Shown in pieces: positions 1-5,272 of a stretch of DNA of 5,272 nucleotides (positions are counted from its first letter, which is position 1; each line of letters starts with the position of its first letter). The stretch covers positions 1-5,272 of the forward strand of contig JAUYSF010000180.1 of the NCBI GenBank assembly GCA_030696435.1, written 5' to 3'. The position numbers were made by a program, and so were the translations under genes. This DNA is from Desulfoprunum sp. (GTDB lineage Bacteria; Desulfobacterota; Desulfobulbia; Desulfobulbales; Desulfocapsaceae). The notes beneath the pieces are model-generated. The model searched no databases, was not told where the DNA came from, and saw nothing but the letters and a program-made list of their open reading frames with translations.

Positions 1-777
1 TTCAGCATACACTGGGGCATCGAGAACCCATTTGAACCGGTGAAGGTAATTGGCAATTGAAGCCAGGATGTCATCGGTTGAGTTAAAGACATCACGCCGG
101 CTATCTCCATCAAAACTCACAGCATATTCTTGAAAACTCGAGGGGATAAACTGTGTCTGCCCAAAGGCCCCGGCATAGGAGCCTTTGACCGTCAATGGGT
201 CGAGTTGATTTTCCCGGCAGAGCAGCAGGAAGTGCAGGAGTTGCTGGCGAAAAAAACTCGAACGGCGAGGATAGGCGTCAAAGAGGGTGTTGAGTGTTTG
301 AAAAACCCCATATTTCCCATGATTGGCGCCAAAACGTGATTCCACGCCCCAGATGGCTATGACGAATTCTCGGTCTACGCCGATCTCTGCTTCAATTCTG
401 TCGAGCAGAAGCTTGTGCTCTTTCAGCTTTTGCTTGCCGGTAGCAATGACTGTGGGAGTAATGAACAGGGGCCAGTATTCATAATACGGTTTGGCCTCCC
501 ACTGGCGGTCCATAAGTTCTAGAACTTTCCTGTCAATTGCCACGCCCTGAAAGAGGGCATCTAATTCGGTTTGAGAAAAATTGTATTTTTCTCTCAATTC
601 TTTGAAGAACTCAAGATAGGTATCTTTATGGATGTTTATCAGTTGGCCGTTTACTACAAGATCAGCAGCTTTTGGTTGTTCCTGTTCGCTGGCACCAGCC
701 TGGAAGCAGATGAAAATTGACAGGACGAGTGAGGCGCAGACAGAGAGGATACTGCTATGGGGTTTGATACTGAAAAT
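1..777 (-). CDS. mltB: MltB-type lytic murein transglycosylase (partial, C-terminus outside window)
   Basis: Periplasmic or membrane-associated enzyme expected to cleave the MurNAc-GlcNAc bond of peptidoglycan, leaving 1,6-anhydro-MurNAc ends (family knowledge). 259 codons are visible; E. coli MltB has about 360 residues, so roughly the last quarter is missing. With the ATT start at 777, residues 1-29 form a signal peptide (K5, H7, hydrophobic core about 10-25) with a likely signal peptidase I site after A27-G28-A29. No good lipobox is seen, unlike E. coli MltB. The catalytic Glu is E146 in IWGVESRFG, followed by HGKYGVFQTLNTL. The family substrate-cleft motif GSYAGAFGQTQFIPSSF begins at residue 199. 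The frame is closed by TAA at 798-796 and has no ATG, GTG or TTG before the signal peptide. TTG at 597 and ATG at 513 would delete it. ATT 777-775 has AAGAGGT at 790-784 at good spacing. It lies 58 nt after the DHH gene on the same strand, so co-transcription is likely. The family call is firm; the symbol and start are less so. Confidence 0.88.
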   Translation of the reverse strand, partial: MFSIKPHSSILSVCASLVLSIFICFQAGASEQEQPKAADLVVNGQLINIHKDTYLEFFKELREKYNFSQTELDALFQGVAIDRKVLELMDRQWEAKPYYEYWPLFITPTVIATGKQKLKEHKLLLDRIEAEIGVDREFVIAIWGVESRFGANHGKYGVFQTLNTLFDAYPRRSSFFRQQLLHFLLLCRENQLDPLTVKGSYAGAFGQTQFIPSSFQEYAVSFDGDSRRDVFNSTDDILASIANYLHRFKWVLDAPVYAE

Positions 778-783
778 GGGCGG

Positions 784-790
784 ACCTCTT
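784..790 (-). promoter_or_regulatory. Ribosome binding site supporting an ATT start for mltB
   Basis: On the minus strand AAGAGGT is followed by six bases (CCGCCC) and then ATT at 777-775. This is normal Shine-Dalgarno spacing. No other start-like codon in the frame has such a site. It is the main sequence evidence that translation begins at the non-canonical ATT. Confidence 0.5.
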
Positions 791-835
791 GACGGTTATG
801 GTTTATTGCATCTCAAATCCGGGCGGGGATGAGTG

Positions 836-1792
836 TCACCGGTACATATAATGAAAGGCAGAGAGAAACGAGTCGATCATCTCAGCCGGCAGGGCATTTA
901 TGCCGGCCGCTCCTGCCCGTCCTCCACCAGTGGGAAATTGTCTGCAGAGGATGTCGGCGTTCTTGCTGTCAGCAAGAGGGGCTCGGACACTGATGCGCAA
1001 GCTGCCGTCAGTGTTTTCCGTTATCAAGGCATGGGCGGCCTCAATTTTGTCCCTGGCTTTGAGGTTGGCGAGAACTCCGGTAATACGTCTCGCCCATGCA
1101 GCATTAGGGAGGAAATATACTCTATTTTTGCTGATAGGTCCATGCTCCTTCTGGCCCTGGGCTAATTCCATATCCTCTTGGAAGCCCTGGCGTAGGATCG
1201 GCAAAATATCTGATGCGGCAAAGAAATCCAGAGGATCTGCAAAGTGTTCCAATGCAGCATAGATGGCCCGGGGTGAAAAATGCAGGTCGTCTATAGTTTC
1301 ACCATAGCTGTTGTAATTGACGAGCTCGCCTATCTCTTGCAATTGCAGGAGCTGCTCTTCTGGCATTGAGAGGGCGGCGGCAAGACCTTGTGCCTGTTCT
1401 TGCAGACTATCACCAAAGGCCCCGCAGATTGCCCACTTGCTGAATCGTCCACCAATGAGCGAGTTGACGAGAAGAGACGTACATGTTTCCGGGCGAAGAT
1501 CTATGTGGGCTGACAATAAGGGCGACTGGGGGATCTCACCGGAGAAGTGATGATCTATATAGAGACTCCGGTTCTGCTGCGTGAGCAGTTGTTGCAGGGC
1601 AGATCTGTTGCTGTCAAGAGATATGTCCAGTACGGTAAACGTACTATCATGGACATCAGCAACCTGGGCAAGTAAGCCAATATCCCGTTTCACCCCTGAG
1701 ATACATTGCCTTTGAGCGATGGGTTCGAGCAGTCGCAGTTGATGCAGCGAGCATATTCCATCGGCATCGCCGTTAAAAACATCATAATGCAT
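836..1792 (-). CDS. DHH/DHHA1 family phosphoesterase-like protein
   Basis: 318-aa soluble protein of the DHH superfamily (RecJ, NrnA-type oligoribonuclease/pAp phosphatase, c-di-AMP phosphodiesterases), which are Mn-dependent phosphoesterases. Visible motifs are motif I FNGDADGICS (N7, D9, D11), motif II LDIS (D56), motif III DHH (D80-H81-H82), motif IV FGDS (D128), and a C-terminal DHHA1 glycine motif GGGRAGAAG at 289-297. The metal-binding Asp and His set looks complete, so it is probably catalytic. In DHHA1 the commoner His of GGGHxxAAG is Arg292. There is no signal peptide or membrane segment, so it is cytoplasmic. The length fits a compact NrnA-like architecture, but the substrate cannot be told from sequence (nanoRNA, pAp and cyclic dinucleotides are all possible). 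ATG 1792 is chosen because motif I follows at once and no in-frame start lies upstream before a stop. Unusually, the bases ahead are CACTCCTT, not a Shine-Dalgarno. It lies 96 nt after lptD and 58 nt before mltB, all on the minus strand. Confidence 0.87.
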   Translation of the reverse strand: MHYDVFNGDADGICSLHQLRLLEPIAQRQCISGVKRDIGLLAQVADVHDSTFTVLDISLDSNRSALQQLLTQQNRSLYIDHHFSGEIPQSPLLSAHIDLRPETCTSLLVNSLIGGRFSKWAICGAFGDSLQEQAQGLAAALSMPEEQLLQLQEIGELVNYNSYGETIDDLHFSPRAIYAALEHFADPLDFFAASDILPILRQGFQEDMELAQGQKEHGPISKNRVYFLPNAAWARRITGVLANLKARDKIEAAHALITENTDGSLRISVRAPLADSKNADILCRQFPTGGGRAGAAGINALPAEMIDSFLSAFHYMYR

Positions 1793-1803
1793 AAGGAGTG
1801 AAA

Positions 1804-1867
1804 GCCCGTCTTTTCTGACGTTAAAACTGAGGCGTTTTACAGCAGAAGCACCTCAGTTTTAACGGGC
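1804..1867 (-). terminator. Long perfect hairpin between lptD and the DHH gene; possible attenuator or weak terminator
   Basis: The arms CGTTAAAACTGAGG (1819-1832) and CCTCAGTTTTAACG (1851-1864) are perfectly complementary over 14 bp around an 18-nt loop. An alternative outer pairing joins GCCCGT (1804-1809) to ACGGGC (1862-1867). In either direction the core CTGAGG/CCTCAG stem is preceded by AAAA and followed by TTTT, as in a weak bidirectional intrinsic terminator. The T-run is short and AACG follows. It begins 22 nt after the lptD stop and ends 12-26 nt before the DHH ATG. It could reduce read-through, protect the lptD mRNA 3' end, or mark a processing site. The structure is certain; the function is inferred. 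Confidence 0.45.
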
Positions 1868-1888
1868 AATAATTTTTGGGCCAATACG

Positions 1889-4213
1889 TTAGAGCCCGAT
1901 GCCGAGTGGTGAGCCGATGTTTGCCAGGTTGAAAATCAGCATGAAGGCGGTATCAGTCGGGGTATAATTTGACTCCAAGGTCACCGACCAGCAGAGAGCC
2001 TGATAGGTCAGTGAAATATCGGCCGCCTGAGTTTCGGAGTAGGAAAGAGAGTGTTGAACTTCTACCGCTGCCAGCCAGTTATCGAGAAGATGCGCACTGA
2101 CAGTCCCGTTGACCTGTTCGATGGACATTTCATCGTTAAAGCTGTAGTCAAGACTGAAGTAGTCACCTCTGCTGGTGGTATATGTACCACCAAAGGAATG
2201 GGATTGGAAGCCGGCGCCATAGGCGTCTATGTCAGTCTGGTATTCAAGGGTGAGCGAATCAATCGGCAGCCAACCTGTCCTGACAAAAAAATCGGAGAAG
2301 GGTTTGTCGGAAGCCGTACTGCGCAGATCATAGTACTGGTTGATCTTGAAAAAAGCGTATTCGCGTGTGGAAGGATTTCCACTGGCAAAATTACTGAACA
2401 AGTTGAAAAAGTTATCTATACCGTAGAGAATTCTGTTCTGGTCAGAGATTGAATCCACCTCATCAAAGATGGGGAGTTTGTCCTGGTCAACATCCGGCAG
2501 AAATTCATAGCTGATGTAGGGGCGCACCTGATGATCAAAGCCGTTGTTTTGTGAGGCGTCCTGGAAGAAGTTCTTGAGCAGGGTGGTACCAACTTCTGTC
2601 TGGAAATCGGCCAGGAGACGATTCTGCTGGTCATCATTGGTCCACGTACTGTCTCCATTTTTGTTGACTAGGTAATAGGTGTCCCTGACTCCGATCTGGG
2701 CTCGTGATTCCAGATAGCGACTGAGTGGGATCGGGCTACTGAGGATGGGATGCAGGTCAAATCGGTGCCCACCCACACCCTTTTCTCGCCAGTAGTTGAC
2801 ATAGTCGGTATTCCAGTCAAAACTGAAATCGCTCTCACCGATGGGCTGGTATCCTGAAAAATCAACGCTTGGCAGTTTCCACAGGGGAGTAGAGCCACTT
2901 TTTACAGTGCGAACATCATTGATGGCGAGCAGGTTGCCCTCAAGGGACATGCCCGACCAGGATTTGAGAGTGCCCAGCGAGTTGCTACGCAAAGAGGAGG
3001 TTTTGTCATCGAACGCCCGGCCGTACTCGTTCAGAAAACGTTCGCTGCTATTATTGAAACCATTTGTACCGGTGTTGAACTCGGTTAGGTAGTCCCGATC
3101 TGAGACAATATCCAGATCAAGCCGGGTCTGCCAGTCCTCACCAAAGGTATGATCGGCCTTGCCTCGTATCCAATAGCGCTCGTTGTTGGTATGGGTGAAA
3201 TGCGTATCTTGATAGTAACCCGTTTCCGATGGGTCTGTGAGTTTGTCATCGATATAGGTGGCGACGAAGGTGCCTTTCTCCATTTCTCCTTGAGCATAAC
3301 GAAATTCAGCCCCTGGCATGAATCCCCGGTTTACGTAGTATTGCGGATAAAAGGTGGCATCCGCGGAATCGGAGATGTTCAGGAAAAAAGGCAGATTGAG
3401 CCCAAAGCCATTATTGTTGGAAGTAGAAAACTCTGGATAGAGTAAGCCGGTCTGTCTGGTGTTTTTGACAGGCAGCACCATGTAAGGCGTGTAAAAAACC
3501 GGTACACCCCTAATATTGAACCTTGCATGTTTGAGTACTGCATAGCCACCCGGTTCAATTTTGGTGCTCTTGCTGGCGAAACTCCATGGTGGAGTCTCCC
3601 CCTTCTCAAGTTTACAGGTGATGACCCAGCCGTTTCCGATGTTGTAGGTGTTTATGCCGGTTTTTTCAATTGTCCGGCCCTCAAGGTGGAGTGAATTGTC
3701 ATTCTTCACCACTGTGGCATTTGTAAAAGTACCGGTCTCTTTTGTCAGATCAAGGCTTGCCTGTTCGGCATTCAGAATCTCCTCACCATTGTCGACCCGA
3801 ACATGGCCCCTGGCCTTGATGGACTGCAGAGTGGTATCATAGACCATCCAGTCGGCCTTGATGGTTACAGTGGTCTGCATTGTCTCGACGGGAGCGGCAT
3901 CAATTTCTTCAGCCTTGACCTCAGCCGTCTTGGCGTCCTCTCCCAGAAGTTCTGCCCAATCGGTTACTTCCAGGGAAGGTTCCTTCACTGGAGGTGGAAG
4001 TTTCTGTCGCTTTACAAGGATGATATTTCCCTCAGCAACCACGCTCTGCGGATCTTCATAGCGGATGATCTTGTCTGCTGAGATATTCCATTCCTCTGTT
4101 GCTACAGTTTCGGCGAATACTGTAACTGGAAGAGTACACAAGGAAAACAGGGTAAGGGCGGCTACAGTGGAAAAACTTTTGGTTTTGGGTAATTGTGGCG
4201 AGCGCAATGTCAC
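1889..4213 (-). CDS. lptD: LPS-assembly outer membrane protein LptD
   Basis: 774-aa outer-membrane beta-barrel that, plugged by the lipoprotein LptE, receives LPS from the LptB2FGCA bridge and inserts it in the outer leaflet (family knowledge). The length matches the family (E. coli 784). Residues 1-34 are a signal peptide (K10, K12, hydrophobic core 16-33) cut after VFA34. Residues about 44-68 and 113-185 form the OstA/LptA-like jellyroll (SADKIIRYEDPQSVVAEGN; KADWMVYD). They are split by an acidic, Pro-rich insert at 69-112. The barrel starts near 225 with hallmark stretches ARFNIRGVPVFYTPYMVLP and RQTGLLYPEFSTSNNNGFG, and ends with strand AFMLIFNLANI and a short GSPLGIGL tail. The mature protein has exactly two cysteines, C200 (ITC, before PPW) and C741 (LCWS), placed like the inter-domain disulfide of E. 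coli LptD. The GTG start is fixed by AAGGAG six bases upstream. It is first of three minus-strand genes. Confidence 0.96.
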   Translation of the reverse strand: MTLRSPQLPKTKSFSTVAALTLFSLCTLPVTVFAETVATEEWNISADKIIRYEDPQSVVAEGNIILVKRQKLPPPVKEPSLEVTDWAELLGEDAKTAEVKAEEIDAAPVETMQTTVTIKADWMVYDTTLQSIKARGHVRVDNGEEILNAEQASLDLTKETGTFTNATVVKNDNSLHLEGRTIEKTGINTYNIGNGWVITCKLEKGETPPWSFASKSTKIEPGGYAVLKHARFNIRGVPVFYTPYMVLPVKNTRQTGLLYPEFSTSNNNGFGLNLPFFLNISDSADATFYPQYYVNRGFMPGAEFRYAQGEMEKGTFVATYIDDKLTDPSETGYYQDTHFTHTNNERYWIRGKADHTFGEDWQTRLDLDIVSDRDYLTEFNTGTNGFNNSSERFLNEYGRAFDDKTSSLRSNSLGTLKSWSGMSLEGNLLAINDVRTVKSGSTPLWKLPSVDFSGYQPIGESDFSFDWNTDYVNYWREKGVGGHRFDLHPILSSPIPLSRYLESRAQIGVRDTYYLVNKNGDSTWTNDDQQNRLLADFQTEVGTTLLKNFFQDASQNNGFDHQVRPYISYEFLPDVDQDKLPIFDEVDSISDQNRILYGIDNFFNLFSNFASGNPSTREYAFFKINQYYDLRSTASDKPFSDFFVRTGWLPIDSLTLEYQTDIDAYGAGFQSHSFGGTYTTSRGDYFSLDYSFNDEMSIEQVNGTVSAHLLDNWLAAVEVQHSLSYSETQAADISLTYQALCWSVTLESNYTPTDTAFMLIFNLANIGSPLGIGL

Positions 4214-4219
4214 AGCATA

Positions 4220-4225
4220 CTCCTT
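4220..4225 (-). promoter_or_regulatory. Shine-Dalgarno of lptD, selects the GTG start
   Basis: Minus-strand AAGGAG lies six bases before GTG 4213-4211. An ATG one base after the site opens only ATG-CTG-TGA, so it cannot be the start. The GTG is therefore well supported. Confidence 0.8.
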
Positions 4226-4251
4226 ATGAGAGGATTCATGGAAGAGCGTTG

Positions 4252-4257
4252 ATTATA
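4252..4257 (-). promoter_or_regulatory. Candidate -10 element for lptD
   Basis: A perfect TATAAT on the minus strand (in TATTATAAT) would place transcription start about 30 nt ahead of the lptD GTG. No TTGACA-like -35 sits at 16-18 nt, so this is a half-promoter by eye. A second -10-like hexamer, TATACT, lies further upstream at 4306-4301, also without a clear -35. Confidence 0.3.
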
Positions 4258-4782
4258 ATACCTTGATCTCAACCCTGATGTGCATCGGGATGTTCACGAT
4301 AGTATAGAATGTCATCTGGAGAGACAGGGTCTCATCATTTTTACGATCCGCATCAACGAGTCAGAGTGGCTTAAAATGTACGGTTCTCCTTGAGTAGTGT
4401 CAAGCTTAAAGTCACAGATTTGCCTTGATAATGAAGGGGAATTGTTTTATTTTCAAGCTAATGTGTTTTCCTTGTAATGTGCTCTCCTTTTCTTGCGGAA
4501 GGCACCCCACGCTCTCATACAAACACCCGTTTGTTTTTAACTTTGCTGTTTCTGTAAAGTTTTGTTGTTTGATTTGTTGGACTTTATCCAATCTTAAAAA
4601 AAATGGTGGCGTACTTCTGTTAAGCTAAGACATTTTCTGTACGACAAGGGGCATTCAGAGAGACTCGATTCTGAGAAGATACTTTGTTCCTTGTTGTTGC
4701 TCCTTGAAAATAACTTAACAAGAAGTAGGCCGATTAGGCAGTTGCTCTATCGATCACGATGGTGTGACTAAAAAGAATTATC

Positions 4783-4839
4783 GGCGTCGTGGTTGTCCGC
4801 AGAACGCAAAAGTTCTGCGCTGCTCAACGACAGAGCGCC
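4783..4839 (+). promoter_or_regulatory. Structured leader stem-loop upstream of the charged ORF
   Basis: A perfect 8-bp stem, CGCAGAAC (4798-4805) with GTTCTGCG (4812-4819), closes a GCAAAA loop. It can be extended through internal loops by GTTG (4792-4795) with CAAC (4825-4828) and GGCG (4783-4786) with CGCC (4836-4839), making an arm of about 57 nt. No T-run follows, so it is unlikely to be a terminator. It lies in the probable 5' untranslated region of the gene at 4905. A role in translation control or mRNA stability is inferred. Confidence 0.45.
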
Positions 4840-4860
4840 TCAATGAACACTCTCGGTGGA

Positions 4861-4880
4861 TGTATTTTCACAAAAATACA
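4861..4880 (+). promoter_or_regulatory. AT-rich hairpin just ahead of the ribosome binding site
   Basis: TGTATTTT (4861-4868) and AAAATACA (4873-4880) form a perfect 8-bp stem with a CACA tetraloop. It ends seven bases before the GGGAGGAGG ribosome binding site of the ORF at 4905. Being A/U-rich it is weak, and so could respond to temperature or to a bound protein. This is structure seen in sequence; the function is speculative. Confidence 0.4.
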
Positions 4881-4887
4881 ACTCGCT

Positions 4888-4896
4888 GGGAGGAGG
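4888..4896 (+). promoter_or_regulatory. Strong Shine-Dalgarno of the charged ORF
   Basis: GGGAGGAGG is followed by eight bases and ATG 4905. It favours ATG 4905 over the in-frame GTG at 4899 (two bases away) and over the out-of-frame ATG that directly abuts it at 4897. Confidence 0.7.
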
Positions 4897-4904
4897 ATGT
4901 GTAC

Positions 4905-5272
4905 ATGGTTGCAAAGAAAATTTCTGACAAAAAGACAACGGATGGTCAAGCAGATGGAACTGCAGAAGACTCGATAAAGAAGGCTGTTGCAGATGGGGTG
5001 GCCGCCGATGGCCGGACTCCTGATGCGCCTGACCAGATGACAAAGCCTGCTGACGTAGAGAATCCAGCGCCCGTTCGTGCTCGAAAGCGTCCTGTGAGGC
5101 AGAAAAAAGTTGTGAACGAGCAGCCTCAGGAAAGCGGTTCTTCTGATGTTCCTGTAGTTGAGAAACCTCAACGCAAGCGAGCACCACGAAAGAAAAAAGA
5201 TACTGTTGAGGTTGTCGTGGATCAAGATCCGCAACCAGCAACTAAAGCTCCGGGAAGAAGAAAGAAGACTGA
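4905..5272 (+). CDS. N-terminal part of a highly charged, probably nucleic-acid-binding protein (partial, runs off window)
   Basis: 122 codons are visible with no stop before the right edge. I recognise no domain. The first 57 residues are mixed charge, rich in Ala, Asp, Lys and Thr (starting MVAKKISDKK). Three basic clusters follow: RARKRPVRQKK (58-68), KPQRKRAPRKKK (87-98) and KAPGRRRK (114-121). They are separated by acidic and Pro/Gln/Val-rich linkers, giving an imperfect repeat of about 28 residues. There is no signal peptide, membrane segment or cysteine. Such extensions are known on RNA-handling proteins (RNase E/G, Rho, IF-2, DEAD-box helicases); the clusters could bind RNA or DNA. 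The structured leader recalls the autoregulated rne leader of E. coli, so an Rne/Rng-type enzyme is my first guess, but the catalytic part would lie outside the window. The strong ribosome binding site and open frame make it a likely real gene. Overlapping minus-strand frames lack such support. Confidence 0.7.
   Translation, partial: MVAKKISDKKTTDGQADGTAEDSIKKAVADGVAADGRTPDAPDQMTKPADVENPAPVRARKRPVRQKKVVNEQPQESGSSDVPVVEKPQRKRAPRKKKDTVEVVVDQDPQPATKAPGRRKKT

Larger units (their letters stand above)
4214..4904. other. Divergent intergenic region, 691 bp, no convincing gene
   Basis: Separates lptD (leftward) from the charged ORF (rightward), so it must hold the promoters of both. Much of 4430-4720 is AT-rich with T/G-rich runs (about 4530-4580) and an A8 run near 4597. 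I see only small inverted repeats: GAGAC/GTCTC around three bases at 4321-4333, TTGGA/TCCAA around 4576-4590, and TCAGA/TCTGA at 4655-4674. There is also a direct TAGGC pair at about 4726-4740. The 67-codon frame at 4425-4628 has no Shine-Dalgarno and looks random. No tRNA or recognised riboswitch was seen. The last 120 bases are structured and listed separately. Confidence 0.6.

Noticed and set aside
833..1262. Plus-strand frames of 110 and 120 codons opposite the DHH gene
   Set aside because: Antisense to the DHHA1 end of a clear family member; composition mirrors that gene.
2051..2452. 133-codon plus-strand frame inside lptD
   Set aside because: Antisense to a fully conserved-looking LptD barrel, with no ribosome binding site or domain.
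4219..4228. ATG one base after the lptD Shine-Dalgarno as a start or tiny upstream ORF
   Set aside because: It reads ATG-CTG-TGA and is too close to the AAGGAG to be used.
4321..4333. GAGAC/GTCTC hairpin followed by a short T-run, as a plus-strand terminator
   Set aside because: Only five base pairs with a 3-nt loop, and no plus-strand gene upstream for it to end.
4425..4628. 67-codon plus-strand frame in the intergenic region
   Set aside because: It starts with TTG (ATG at 4431), has no Shine-Dalgarno, and its Cys/Phe-rich composition simply reflects T-rich DNA; no family resemblance.
4789..4977. 62-codon plus-strand frame overlapping the charged ORF, possible leader peptide
   Set aside because: GTG start without a ribosome binding site, running through both hairpins and out of frame with the well-supported ATG 4905; the internal ATG 4897 abuts the Shine-Dalgarno.
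4824..5241. Two minus-strand frames of 133-136 codons opposite the charged ORF
   Set aside because: No ribosome binding site and unlike any protein I know; they are shadows of the low-complexity plus-strand coding sequence.

Overview
The window reads as chromosomal DNA of a Gram-negative bacterium. It encodes the outer-membrane LPS transport protein LptD and a periplasmic MltB-type lytic transglycosylase. The style of the LptD and of the DHH-family protein suggests Desulfobacterota, perhaps Desulfobulbales. That placement rests on resemblance only, with no search done. I see no mobile element, CRISPR array, tRNA or rRNA.

Layout: three genes lie head to tail on the minus strand. They are, in transcription order, lptD (GTG start at 4213, strong Shine-Dalgarno, 774 aa), a 318-aa DHH/DHHA1 phosphoesterase-like protein (1792 to 836), and an MltB-type lytic transglycosylase (reading from about 777 off the left edge, so its C-terminus is missing). 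A 96-nt gap with a perfect 14-bp hairpin separates lptD from the DHH gene. A 58-nt gap separates the DHH gene from mltB. The mltB frame has no ATG, GTG or TTG ahead of its signal peptide. The best start is an ATT with a well-placed AAGAGGT.

Upstream of lptD is a 691-bp divergent intergenic region. To its right a plus-strand gene starts at 4905 and runs off the right edge. Only 122 codons are visible. They form a highly charged, low-complexity N-terminal extension with three basic clusters about 28 residues apart, and no recognisable domain lies inside the window. Its start is preceded by two perfect 8-bp hairpins. A structured leader plus a basic, disordered extension would suit an RNA-binding protein such as an RNase E/G-type enzyme, but that is a guess.

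Taken together, the minus-strand genes look like an envelope-biogenesis cluster: LPS delivery to the cell surface (LptD), peptidoglycan cleavage (MltB), and a DHH-family hydrolase of unknown substrate. Most of the window is ordinary coding sequence. The points most worth a second look are the ATT start, the lptD-DHH junction (hairpin, missing Shine-Dalgarno, and a 10-nt complement to the lptD ribosome binding site), and the structured leader of the right-hand gene.
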